A stretch of 64,000 bases of DNA from Streptomyces sp. HUAS 15-9 (GTDB lineage: Bacteria > Actinomycetota > Actinomycetes > Streptomycetales > Streptomycetaceae), in contig NZ_CP106798.1 in assembly GCF_025642155.1 (NCBI RefSeq), forward strand, positions 9,176,001 to 9,240,000, read 5' to 3'. Shown here piece by piece: positions 48,094 through 57,282 of this stretch. Numbering within the stretch: the stretch's first letter is position 1; every line of letters starts with the position of its first letter. A program made the translations under genes and the position numbers. Below the pieces are notes generated by a model. That model did no database searches and was not told the DNA's origin. It worked only from the letters and a program-made list of their open reading frames with translations.

Positions 48094-48616
48094 AATGGGC
48101 AGCAGTTGGAGCCGGAGAAGCCTCGTCCTGACCCAGGTGGATGAACCCTGAAATCGAGAGTGGCTCGATGGTTCTGACTCCGATCGATGGCGGGAGGGAC
48201 GGGTTGTACTCGTCGTGGGTTCCCGGGGCCAGGACCCCTTGAATGCAGAGTCGAGCCGCCGCTTCTCCCGCCGTCCCGGTCACGTTGCCGGACACCGGCG
48301 TCAGCACGATGCCCTCCGTTGATCCGGGCTTGAGCCCCTGAAAAAGACCGGCGGGTGCTGGCGCTCGTGGTCGGCAACGTGACCGATCACATGATCAGAC
48401 CGTTGACGTTCATGGTCCGAGCCGCTCGCAGGGATCACCTCTGACCTGTTCAGGAGCCATCGAGCTCTTCTCAAGACTGAGGACCCTGCAGGTCGCTGGG
48501 GTCACGAACGGCTAATCGGATGACGGGCCATCGAGCCCTGCCATTAGGGAGACGCGTGCCCCGCACGGCTGTGACCAGCCAAAATACGCGACTCACCCGA
48601 GAGGACGTGAACCGTA
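48094..48616 (+). ncRNA. Left end of IS110 element, probable bridge-RNA region
   Basis: About 520 bases precede the transposase start and contain no convincing gene. IS110-group elements transcribe a structured bridge RNA from this position, with one loop pairing to the target and another to the donor. GC-rich inverted segments such as TGACCGATCACATGATCAGA (about 48380) are visible, but I could not fix the RNA boundaries or the guide loops. The assignment comes from family and position. Confidence 0.45.
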
Positions 48617-49858
48617 TTGAGCGTGTTCTGCGGCATCGACTGGGCCAGCGACCACCACGACGTCGTCCTGGTCGACAACGCCGGATCCTTACTGGACAAG
48701 GCCCGTATCGACGACAACGCCGACGGCCTGGCCCACCTCCTGCAGATGCTTACCGAGCACGGCGACAGCGCCGAAGCTCCCATTCCGGTGGCCATCGAGA
48801 CCTCCCGCGGGCTGCTGGTCGCCTGCCTGCGCGCGACCGGCCGCCCCATCTACGCGATCAACCCGCTGGCCGCAGCACGCTACCGCGACCGGCATGCGGT
48901 CTCCCGCAAGAAGTCCGACCACCTCGACGCCGTGGTACTCGCGAACATCCTGCGCACCGACGCCGCCGCCCACCGCCAGCTGCCGGCCGACTCCGAGCTC
49001 GCCCAGGCAATCGCGGTCCTCGCCCGCGCTCAGCAGGACGCCGTGTGGGACCGCACCCAGGCCGCCAACAAGCTCACCTCGCACCTCCGCGCGTACTTCC
49101 CCGGCTTCCTCGCCTCCGTCGGCGTGCGCCGCGAGGGCGTCTGCCACCCCATCGCCCGCGTCCTGCTTGCGGCCGCCCCCACCCCCGGCCAGGCCGCCCA
49201 GCTGACCCGCGCCCAGTTGCGGTCGTTGCTGAAGAAGGCCGGTCGCAAGAACACCATCGATGCAGAGGCAGAGCGTCTCCAGACCGCGCTGCGCGCCCCG
49301 CAGATGCGCCAGCTCCCGCTGGTCGAAGAGGCCATGGGCCGCCAGACCCTCGCCCTGCTGCGGCAGCTGGATGCCGCCTGCGCCAGCGCCGACGACCTCG
49401 CCGAGGCCGCGATGGAGTCTTTTAAGCAGCACCCGGACGCCGAGATCATCACCGGCTTCCCAGGGCTCAGCGCGCTCAGCGGCGCCCGGGTGTTCGCCGA
49501 GATCGGCGACGACCGATCCCGCTTCGCCGACGCGAAAAGCCTCAAGGCTTACGCCGGTTCGGCCCCGATCACCAGGGCCTCCGGCAAGAGCGTGGCCGTC
49601 CTTGCCCGCCGGGTCAAGAACCAGCGACTGGCCGGTGTCGGCTACGTGTGGGCCTTCGCCGCCATGGCCCACTCAGACGGCGCCAGAGCCCACTACGACC
49701 GCCGCCGCAAGGCCGGAGACCGCCACACCGCCGCTCAGCGCAACCTTTTCAACCGCATGCTCGGCTGCCTCCACCACTGCCTCACCCACCGCGTCCACTA
49801 CAGCGAAACGGTGGCCTTCGCCGCCCCATCAGACACTCAACTAGCGGATGCCGCTTGA
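48617..49858 (+). CDS. IS110-family DEDD transposase, intact
   Basis: A 413-residue transposase. RuvC-like residues: Asp in CGIDWASDHHDVVLVD, Glu in VAIETSRGLLVACLR, and the Asp pair in SRKKSDHLDAVVLANIL. The C-terminal domain carries the helix-hairpin FPGLSALSGARVFAEIG and the catalytic serine block PITRASGKSVAVLAR. The start is a GTG or TTG-type codon (TTGAGC at 48617). All key residues are present, so the element is potentially mobile. Confidence 0.9.
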   Translation: MSVFCGIDWASDHHDVVLVDNAGSLLDKARIDDNADGLAHLLQMLTEHGDSAEAPIPVAIETSRGLLVACLRATGRPIYAINPLAAARYRDRHAVSRKKSDHLDAVVLANILRTDAAAHRQLPADSELAQAIAVLARAQQDAVWDRTQAANKLTSHLRAYFPGFLASVGVRREGVCHPIARVLLAAAPTPGQAAQLTRAQLRSLLKKAGRKNTIDAEAERLQTALRAPQMRQLPLVEEAMGRQTLALLRQLDAACASADDLAEAAMESFKQHPDAEIITGFPGLSALSGARVFAEIGDDRSRFADAKSLKAYAGSAPITRASGKSVAVLARRVKNQRLAGVGYVWAFAAMAHSDGARAHYDRRRKAGDRHTAAQRNLFNRMLGCLHHCLTHRVHYSETVAFAAPSDTQLADAA

Positions 49859-49878
49859 CAGTTCTTCCGCATCGGATG

Positions 49879-50290
49879 TCTGCTTCGCCGCGTCGGTGCC
49901 CTGGCCGGCGGCCGGGACGCTGGTGGAGGTCTTCACGCTCTGGGCATCGATGACGCACGCGGACGGCTCCGCACGCTTGCCCTCCTGCTGCCGTAACAGC
50001 CTGCGCAGTACGCCGGTGAGCTGGGCGAACACGCCGGCCTTCTGCCACTTGGCGAAGTAGCCGTAGCAGGTCTCCCAGGGCGGGAAGTCGTGCGGCAGGT
50101 AGCGCCACTGCACCCCGGTGCGGTCCACGTACAGGATCGCGTTCATGATCTCGCGCAGGTCGTGCTCGGGCGGGCGTCCGATGTTCAGCGCATGCCGGCG
50201 CCGCTCGGCCCGCCAGGCACTCAGGACCGGCTCGATCAGCTCCCAGCGGGCATCGGACAGATCACTCGGATACGGACGGCGTTCGGTCAT
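49879..50290 (-). pseudogene. ISy transposase, N-terminal part
   Basis: Starts MTERRPYPSDLSDARWELIE and reaches CVIDAQSVKTSTSVPAAGQG and TDAAKQ with the first catalytic Asp, where the IS110 element interrupts it. It is related to ISx (same YPSDLSDARW start) but clearly a different element. Confidence 0.85.
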
Positions 50291-50523
50291 GACCTGGACG
50301 TACCGCTGACCGGGGGCGTGCGCCCAGGCGTGAACCGAGATCGGCGGGAGCACCACCACGCGACGGGCGTCTTGGGATGAGACAGACGCAAGGTGCATCC
50401 CGTCCCAGCCGTCACCCCAACCGGCGCATGTGCCACAACTACTCCACCAGACCCGCCAAGACGCCAAACCCTGGTCGAAAAGCCCAGAGCAAAGCACACA
50501 TCACAGGCGAAAACGACCTCTGA

Positions 50524-51623
50524 GTGGGCGTTCAGGTATGCCTCATGCCGGTATGCGAGTTCTGTCGCTGTGTCAGTTTGAGGTCTTTCGGCGGATCAAT
50601 GCGCTTCATCACTTCAAGACTTCCGGACCTGCCCGCCCGTTTCGCTCGGCTTCGATCCTCGAAGCGTGTCTGACGTAGAGATGGCACGAAACCGCCCGAT
50701 GATCACCGGAACCCGATCTTCCGTCACACCCATGATCCCTCTGGAACGTGAGCCAGCGGAAGCCGTACCCCAGCGACCTTTCCGACGCCCGATGGGCCCT
50801 AATCGAGCCGACGTTGACGGCCTGGAGAAAAGCCCGGCTCGACCGCAGACCCACCGGGCAGCCGGCCAAGGTCGACCTGCGCGACGTATTCAACGCACTC
50901 CTCTACATCAACCGCACGGGAATCCCCTGGAAATACCTCCCACACGACTTCCCGAACTACGGCACCGTCTACGCCTACTATGCCGCCTGGCGCGATGAGG
51001 GAATCCTCGCCCAGCTCAACTACGACCTGACCGGGCTCGCCCGCGTGAAGGAAGGGCGCAAGCCCGAACCCACAGGGTCCGTCATCGACACCCAGAGCGT
51101 GAAGACCTCCACCAACGTGCCCCTGACCAGCCAGGGAACGGACGCCGCCAAGAAGATCGTCGGCCGCAAGCGAGGCATACTCACCGATACGATCGGACTC
51201 ATCCTCGCCGTGACTGTCACCGCCGCGAGCCTCTCCGAGAACGCCGTAGGAATACGTCTTCTCGACCAAGCCAAGAAGACGTATCCAACCATCGCCAAGA
51301 GCTGGGTCGACACCGGCTTCAAGAACGCCGTCATCGAGCACGGCGCACGTCTCGGAATCGACGTCGAAGTCGTCAACAGAAACCCCGGAGTTCGCGGCTT
51401 TCACGTTGTCAAAAGACGCTGGGTAGTCGAGCGAAGCCTGGGTTGGCTTATGTTGCACCGGCGCCTTTCTCGCGATTACGAGACCCTTCCCGCCAGCTCC
51501 GAGGCCATGATCCACGTCGCCTCGATCGACAACCTCGCCAAGCGCATAACGGACGAGACGACACCAACCTGGCGAGGGACTTACTAGAATAGAAAGGGCA
51601 ATTCGCCTAGATCAAATGCCCTC
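50524..51623 (+). mobile_element. ISx copy 2 (IS5-type, 1,100 bp)
   Basis: Same length and ends as copy 1 but inverted. TGA occurs at 50521-50523 and 51624-51626. The left TGA is also the right-hand duplication of ISy. Confidence 0.85.
50748..51587 (+). CDS. IS5-family transposase of ISx, copy 2
   Basis: Intact, 279 residues, essentially identical to the copy at 46544-47383. The DDE residues lie in SVIDTQSVKTS, SWVDTGFKNAV and RRWVVERSLGWL. Confidence 0.9.
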   Translation: MSQRKPYPSDLSDARWALIEPTLTAWRKARLDRRPTGQPAKVDLRDVFNALLYINRTGIPWKYLPHDFPNYGTVYAYYAAWRDEGILAQLNYDLTGLARVKEGRKPEPTGSVIDTQSVKTSTNVPLTSQGTDAAKKIVGRKRGILTDTIGLILAVTVTAASLSENAVGIRLLDQAKKTYPTIAKSWVDTGFKNAVIEHGARLGIDVEVVNRNPGVRGFHVVKRRWVVERSLGWLMLHRRLSRDYETLPASSEAMIHVASIDNLAKRITDETTPTWRGTY

Positions 51624-51626
51624 TGA

Positions 51627-52189
51627 GGAAGAGTACGGGAACGCTGAGTCGTGAGCTCAGCCCGAGCATCGCCAGAAGATCGTGCACTCTGCTCACCATG
51701 CCTGGACCATGAACCTGTCGCCGGGCCGCATTCTCCGCACTGCCGCGAGTGCGTGCCGCGAAAAGACTCCCTGCGGTACCCCGGCGAGCCGGATGACGTC
51801 AGCCGGCCCCCGCGCCGCCTCCGTCCATCTGTGTTCGGGACGCACCCGCAAGAGAGCGTCTCCCTAGGAGTGAAAGACACACGCACGACCGCGCCCCTAT
51901 CGCTGACGCCTCGGTGAACAGAGTGCTTGCGGTTGCCATATGGTCCCGAGGGGCGTTCAGGCTGGTCAGCGCAATGAGCCACCACCGAAGAGGCCCTCGA
52001 ACACTGCAGAGTCAGCCTGCGGTTCCGTGACGCGCGTAGCGGCGGCATCGCAGTCATGAGCATGACATTAGTCGAGTGACCGTGACATGACAGTGTGCGG
52101 GAGGAACATAGTGCCGCAGGGCGTGAACCGGCAGTGCCGCAGGGATTTCTTCGCCCCTCCATAGGGTGGGCCGCTTCATTGGAGAGCAC
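51627..52189. other. Region without a recognised gene
   Basis: Between ISx and the sedolisin fragment. Frames such as 51651-51917 lack a ribosome site and family features. TGACAGTGTGCGGGAGGAAC near 52086 resembles a ribosome-site context, but no supported start follows. Confidence 0.4.
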
Positions 52190-52778
52190 TGGGGCGGGCT
52201 TGACGGTCGCCGACCCGGCCACCGGTGTGGCGGTCTACGACACCTACGGCGGCTCCGGCTGGGCGGTCTACGGCGGCACCAGCGCCTCCGCCCCGATCGT
52301 CGCAGGCGTGTACGCCCTCGGGCACCCCGGGCTCCAGCGACTACCCGGCGAAGTACCCGTACCAGCACACCGGCAACCTGTACGACGTCACCAGCGGCAA
52401 CAACGGCTCATGCGCCCCGTCGTACTTCTGCACCGCAACCGCCGGCTACGACGGGCCGACGGGCTGGGGCACCCCGAACGGCACTGCCGCCTTCACCGCC
52501 GGCTCCAGCAGCGGCAACACGGTGACCGTCACCAACCCCGGCAGCCAGTCCACCACCACCGGCAGCTCGGTCAGCCTGCAGATCCACGCCACCGACAGCG
52601 GCGGCGCGGCCCTCACCTACAGCGCGTCCGGCCTGCCGACCGGCCTGTCCATCAACAGCTCCACCGGCCTGATCTCCGGCACCGCCTCCACCGCGGGCAC
52701 CTACCAGGTCACCGTCACCGCGAAGGACTCCACCGCCGCCTCCGGCTCGACGTCCTTCACCTGGACGGTCGGCTCCGG

Positions 52779-54214
52779 GGGCCTCTATGGGGTTCGTCAA
52801 CCCGTAGGTGCGGGTTGGGGGTCGTAGAGGGTGCCGTCGCGGAGCATCGCGAAGAGCACGTCGGCTCGCCTGCGGGCCAGGCAGAGGAGGGCTTGGGTGT
52901 GATGCTTTCCCTGCTTGATCTTCTTGTCGTAGTAGGCCCGGGAGGCCGGGTCGGCCAGGGCCGCGAATGCGGACAGGAAGAAGGCGCGTTTGAGATGCTT
53001 GTTTCCCCGTCGGGAGGGCTGCTCGCCGCGGATGGAGGAGCCCGAACTTCTCGTGGCGGGGGCAAGGCTGGCGTAGGCGGCGAGGTGGCCTGCGGTGGGG
53101 AAGCTGCGGCCGTCGCCGACGTCGATGAGGATTCTGGCTCCGGTCCTGAGCCGATCCCCGGCATGGACGTCAGGACCGCGGAAAGAGGGTGCGACTCCAG
53201 CAGTTCCTCGATCCGGGTGGCCAGGAGTTTCCGCTGATCAAGTACGGATTTCAGCTGGCCGGCGAGGCTGGGGACGATCAGTGTGGCGGCATCGGTGCCT
53301 GGGACGACGACCGTCTGTTCGTCGAGTGCAGTGAAGACATCGCCCACCAGGCGTTCGGCCATGCGCGGGGCCTTGGCCCGTATCAGGCTGATCAGTTGGC
53401 GGCGTCCTGCCTTCCTCAACTGGGCCGGAGAGCCGAAGCGTTCGAGCATCAGCAGCACGGCCGGGTGCCGGATGCGCGGGCCCAGTACCCGTTCCAGCGA
53501 GGGGTGGATCTGGGTGAGCAGACCGCGCAGCCGGTTGGCGATGCGGGCGGTTTCACCTGCGAGGTCGTCGTCGAAGCCGACGATCATCTCCAGTTCGGCA
53601 ACCGTCTGGTCGCTCAGCTCGACGGCCCGCAGGGGGTGGCATGACGCGGGCCGCGTCCGCGATGATGAACGCATCCCTCGCGTCGGTCTTGGCCTCGCCC
53701 GGATAGCGGTCGGCGATCCGGCGCATGGTCAGTCCGGGCAGATAGGCGACCTGGCAGCCTGCGTTGCGGGCGACCGCCAGAGGCAGCGCGCCGATCGACG
53801 CGGGCTGGTCGACCACCACAAGCACTATCCCGTGCTTGGCCTGCAGCTTCTTGAAGAGCTCGCGCAACATCGGCTCGCTGTTGGGCAGCCGTTTGTCGAG
53901 CGCCTTCTTCCCCGCCGGTGTGACGGCGGTGGCGTGGTGTTCGCCCTTGCCGACGTCCAAGCCGAGGAAGACGCCGATGTCACTCGTGTCGATCACAAGG
54001 ATCCTTCGGTCGCACGGTCCAGGCCTCACCTGCGGCACCAGTTGCCGACATCCACATTACGAAGAGCCTCCCAAGCCCTCGGCGGGCCAGTGGTCATGCC
54101 TCTCATCAGCGGTCTACCAGTGCCTCCGAGACCGGTGACACCACCCCCCAGATCATGGTCAACAGGGGGGAGCAGTCATGCCGGACCCGGAGGCCGGGAG
54201 CCCCATTGCGGGAC
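52779..54214 (-). mobile_element. IS110-family element inserted in the sedolisin gene
   Basis: The protease sequence is continuous if this segment is removed inside a Gly-rich linker. The boundaries are approximate because both flanks are G-rich (CCGGGGG and GGGGGCGG). It holds one IS110-type transposase and about 210 bases upstream of it, the position from which bridge RNA is made in this family (53997-54214 on the minus strand). Confidence 0.75.
52797..53996 (-). pseudogene. IS110-family transposase, two frameshifts
   Basis: The N-terminal part reads [18 protein letters not shown] with the first Asp, VLVVVDQPASIGALPLAVAR with an Asp at the second acidic position, and AKTDARDAFIIADAAR. The frame shifts near 53640, continues LRAVELSDQTVAELEMIVGF, then shifts again near 53165 before the C-terminal domain (GDGRSFPTAGHLAAYASLAP; RSSGSSIRGEQPSRRGNKHL), ending at 52797. 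GTG start. Confidence 0.8.
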
Positions 54215-54718
54215 CACGAAGACGGTAATGGGGGCGGCGGCTGCACCTCGTCCCAGCTGCTGGCCAACCCCGGCTTCGAGTCGGGCAGCACCGGCTGGAG
54301 CGCGACCAGCGGGGTCATCACCAACGACTCCGGTGAGGCGGCGCACGGCGGCTCGTACAAGGCCTGGCTGGACGGCTATGGCTCCTCGCACACCGACACG
54401 CTGTCCCAGTCGGTGACGATCCCGTCCGGCTGCAAGGCCACGCTGACCTTCTACTTGCACATCGAGACCGCGGAGACCACCCGCAGCACCGCGTACGACA
54501 AGCTGACGGTCACCGCCGGTTCGACCACCCTGGGGGCCTACTCGAACCTCAACGCTGCCTCCGGGTACGCGCAGAAGACCTTCGACCTGTCCTCGCTGGC
54601 GGGCCAGACGGTCACCCTGAAGTTCAACGGCGTGGAGGACTCCTCGCTGCAGACCAGCTTCGTCGTGGACGACACCGCCCTGACGACCAGCTGACCAGCA
54701 CGACGAGGTGAGCACCCG

Positions 54719-54752
54719 GTCCCGCACGCGGAAGCCGTCCCGCGTGCGGGAC
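54719..54752 (+). terminator. Stem-loop after the sedolisin gene
   Basis: GTCCCGCACGCGG (54719-54731) pairs perfectly with CCGCGTGCGGGAC (54740-54752) around an 8-base loop, 24 bases after the stop. No T-run follows, which is common in Streptomyces terminators. Confidence 0.75.
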
Positions 54753-54882
54753 ACACCGTATCTACCTGGTCGTTGCAGAACGCCACAAGCCCGCGCCGCC
54801 GCCCGCCGGTTGTTTCAGCGTCAGGAAGGCGCGTTCGAAACCAGGTATAGACGCGGGCCGCGCCGCTGTCGTGTCTAGCGGG

Positions 54883-55081
54883 TCACCAACTGCTCTTGGT
54901 CACGCCGGAGAGCTCGCCCGCGTGGGCCATCTCGCGGACGCGGATGCGGGAAAGGCCGAAGGCGCGAAGGTGGCCGCGGGGGCGGTCGTCCACGGAGTCG
55001 CGGTTGCGCAGGCGGGTGGCGCTGGCGTCGCGGGGCTGTCTCACGCGCTGGTTCCTCTCGTACACCTTCTCGTCTCGCTTG
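54883..55081 (-). pseudogene. rpsN: C-terminal fragment of ribosomal protein S14 (zinc-free type)
   Basis: On the minus strand the sequence reads [20 protein letters not shown], then [20 protein letters not shown], ending [13 protein letters not shown], the C-terminal half of a cysteine-free S14. The N-terminal half is missing; the upstream codons ([10 protein letters not shown]) do not match S14. Cysteine-free ribosomal paralogues in Streptomyces are usually in zinc-controlled clusters; none of the others is nearby. Confidence 0.8.
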
Positions 55082-55189
55082 CCGAACCCGCCCCGTCTGG
55101 TAGTTCCGGAGCGTCCCGGCGTTGTCAGGACTGCTTTCCGCCTCTCCCGGCGACTCCCGGGTCAGGCTGTCCTCAGCTTCGTGGCCTTG

Positions 55190-55328
55190 CTGCGACAGGG
55201 CCACGGCGGCGGACTCTCACCGCCGCACGGTCAAGTAGCGCCTCGTGGCGCACGAAGAGGTCATCGAACCGAACGACGTACGCCTCCAACGGACCAGGTA
55301 CTGGCGGACACGGCAGCCGCTTCGTCAT
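55190..55328 (-). pseudogene. N-terminal scrap of an IS701-family transposase
   Basis: On the minus strand MTKRLPCPPVPGPLEAYVVR and FDDLFVRHEALLDR match the start of the IS701 transposase at 219 (MTARRPCPPAPGPLEEYAAR, FDDLF). Only about 40 residues remain. It sits between the S14 fragment and the subtilisin-like gene. Confidence 0.7.
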
Positions 55329-55402
55329 CTCGGGCTCCCCAGACGTTGACGCCTTCACCACACGGCCTACTCCCGGACGAACCCGCCGTCAACAAACCAC
55401 CG

Positions 55403-57151
55403 CTAGCCGGTCATGGAGGGGACGAAGGGCGACAGGGCCGGGGCGAGCTGCATGCCGGGGGCCAGGCCGAGGGCGATGAGGGCGTCGGGCAGGCCGCGCC
55501 CCGTGCGGGCGGCGTCCATCGTGCCGGGGACGGCTAGCGGGTGGCAGCTGGCAGCGATGATCTCGAACAGGTGCTGCACCCGGCCAGGTCCGCGGGGCAG
55601 GAGCTGGCCGTGGAAGTTCTCGTGGTGGGCGAGCACGAGGGCGGCCAGGCCCGCGAGGTGGGCGGAGGCCGTGCCGGTGCCGTCGAGTGCCGCGTAGCCC
55701 TCCTGCGGCGCGCACGACAAGACCGCCACACCGGGGGCGGCCGCATCCACGCCGGGACCGTAGCAGCTGAACGGAGCTGCGAAGAGCCCTTCGGATGTCA
55801 GCTGCGGGCCGTAGTGAGTGGCTTGGGAGGTGTCGGGCGGGTAGGTGCCGAAGGCGCCTACTGCACCGACGGCGAAGACGGTGGGCAGCGAGGCGGGGAA
55901 TGCGATCGGCCCACCGGTGTCGCCCGCGGGGGCGATGCAGGCGATGCCCGCCGCGGTGGCGTCGGCGAGTTTGCGGGAGATGAGCGCCGACGGGTAAGGA
56001 GAGGCGACCGCGATGTGGGCGATGTCGACCTCGTGTTCGATGCAGTGGTCGAGGGCGGCGATCAGGTCGCTGAAGTGGCCGTCGGGCAGCACCTGGCAGA
56101 CATCGAGCTCGGCGTCGACGGCGATGCCGGTGATGCCTTTGCCGGTGTCCGCGCCGGCGATGATCCCGGCCGTGTGGGTGCCGCTGCCGACCGGGTCGTG
56201 CGCCCAGCCCTCCTTGGTGCGGTGTACGACATCGATTCCGGAGCGCACCCGCTGCTTCAGGTCGGGGTGGTCGGTGCTGACGCCCGTACCGATGACCGCG
56301 ATCTTGATGCCGAAGGCACGGAAGGTGGGGGGCAGCCGGTCCAGCCGCATGGCCTGCTGGCCCCAGCCGTACTGCTGGCGTTCGTCCAGGTCCGGGTACA
56401 CCGCGGCGAGCGGGGTGAGGGTGACGACGTTCTCCCGGGCCGCAGACAGGTCGGGGCGGTGGATCCAGCGGTCGGTGTAGCCGCCCCTGGGGCGGACGTA
56501 CAGGGACCGGATGGACTGTTCGGTATCTGTGGTCAGGGTGATGGTGGCCGTCCCGTCGGCGGCGGTGATGCTCTGGCTCGGCCAGGTCGCCCCGATCAGG
56601 AACACGCCCGCGCCGGGCAGCGGTTCGCCGTCCGGGCCGCAGACGCGCAGCGAGATCTCCACTGGCTCTTCCAGCGGCATGACAAGGCCCGGGTCGGGCA
56701 GCAGCATCCCTGGGGGCGGTGTGGCGGCGGTGCCGGCGTTGGACAGTGGCAGATCGGGTTCGATGTGCACGTGCAGTGTCCGCATCGCCGGCAGCTGCAT
56801 CTCGGCGGCTTCGACGACCGCGATCTCGGGGCAGGAGGGAAGGACCCCGGCCGACTGCAGCTTCTCGGACGGCTGGAGTCGGCGGATCACTGTGACGTCG
56901 GACATGCTCTCTAGCTGGTCGCACACCGCGTCCATGCTCAGTTCGGGCACTCCCGGTGGCAGCAACTGCTGCGGCAGCGGTGTCACCATGTACCGCTGCC
57001 GACGCGGCTGCACCGCGACCGGTGACGGTGCGCCCTTCTTGCGCGGCACTGCTTCCTTGTCCTCGGGGACCGGCCCGCCGCCGGCCCCTGTGCCCTCGGA
57101 TTCGTTCTGACGGTTGTTCCGGGGCTTGTTCCCGGGCCTGTCCTTGACCAT
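55403..57151 (-). CDS. Subtilisin-fold pseudoprotease with N-terminal domains
   Basis: A 582-residue protein without signal peptide. Residues about 40-140 include PQQLLPPGVPELSMDAVCDQ and VIRRLQPSEKLQ; residues about 155-245 look like a carboxypeptidase-regulatory-type beta-sandwich (ISLRVCGPDGEPLPGAGVFL). The rest aligns closely with S8 subtilases, but the catalytic Asp is Gly288 (AVIGTGVSTDHPDL), the His is Ser323 (GSGTHTAG), the oxyanion Asn is Asp411 (APAGDTGGP), and the Ser is Gly493 (GTGTASAHLAG). It should fold but not cleave. GAAGG is 8 bases before the ATG at 57151; a start at 57169 is possible. A Gln-rich protein is encoded just upstream. Confidence 0.85.
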   Translation of the reverse strand: MVKDRPGNKPRNNRQNESEGTGAGGGPVPEDKEAVPRKKGAPSPVAVQPRRQRYMVTPLPQQLLPPGVPELSMDAVCDQLESMSDVTVIRRLQPSEKLQSAGVLPSCPEIAVVEAAEMQLPAMRTLHVHIEPDLPLSNAGTAATPPPGMLLPDPGLVMPLEEPVEISLRVCGPDGEPLPGAGVFLIGATWPSQSITAADGTATITLTTDTEQSIRSLYVRPRGGYTDRWIHRPDLSAARENVVTLTPLAAVYPDLDERQQYGWGQQAMRLDRLPPTFRAFGIKIAVIGTGVSTDHPDLKQRVRSGIDVVHRTKEGWAHDPVGSGTHTAGIIAGADTGKGITGIAVDAELDVCQVLPDGHFSDLIAALDHCIEHEVDIAHIAVASPYPSALISRKLADATAAGIACIAPAGDTGGPIAFPASLPTVFAVGAVGAFGTYPPDTSQATHYGPQLTSEGLFAAPFSCYGPGVDAAAPGVAVLSCAPQEGYAALDGTGTASAHLAGLAALVLAHHENFHGQLLPRGPGRVQHLFEIIAASCHPLAVPGTMDAARTGRGLPDALIALGLAPGMQLAPALSPFVPSMTG

Positions 57152-57282
57152 CACGTCTACCTTCACCATGTCTACGTCGGTTTTTGTGCTTGTGATCCGG
57201 ATGCCGGGCGGCTCCCGCCTCCATGGCGATGCGGTGTGCCCAGGAACAGCTCCTGGCACACCGCATCACGCGGCGCCGGCAA

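Larger units (their letters stand above)
48094..49878 (+). mobile_element. IS110-family element inserted in ISy
   Basis: The interrupted ISy sequence is restored exactly if everything between the two TCT copies (48091-48093 and 49879-49881) is removed: CCCACGA-TCT-GCTTCGCCG. The element therefore has a short core duplication and no long inverted repeats, as expected for IS110. It has a long noncoding left end (about 520 bp), one transposase gene and a very short right end. Confidence 0.85.
47611..50520 (-). mobile_element. ISy (IS5-type) interrupted by an IS110 element
   Basis: GAGGTCGTTTTCTCC at the left and GGCGAAAACGACCTC at the right are inverted, and TGA flanks both sides (47608-47610; 50521-50523). 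Without the IS110 insert at 48094-49878 it would be about 1.1 kb. Both of its target duplications now also serve as the sites of the flanking ISx copies. Confidence 0.85.
52190..54694 (+). pseudogene. Sedolisin-type (S53) secreted protease, truncated and split
   Basis: The 5' part is missing. The catalytic C-terminal end of an S53 serine-carboxyl protease is readable: VAVYDTYGGSGWAVYGG, then the GTSASAP serine motif, with one frameshift near 52328, then YPAKYPYQHTGNLYDVTSGN and CTATAGYDGPTGWGTPNG. An immunoglobulin-like domain follows (NPGSQSTTTGSSVSLQIHAT). An IS110 element sits between about 52780 and 54214. After it the protein resumes ([20 protein letters not shown]) with a jelly-roll sugar-binding-type domain, ending TALTTS at 54694. 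Confidence 0.75.

Noticed and set aside
48092..48307. Minus-strand 71-codon frame in the IS110 left end
   Set aside because: No start context or family feature; the region is better explained as the noncoding left end.
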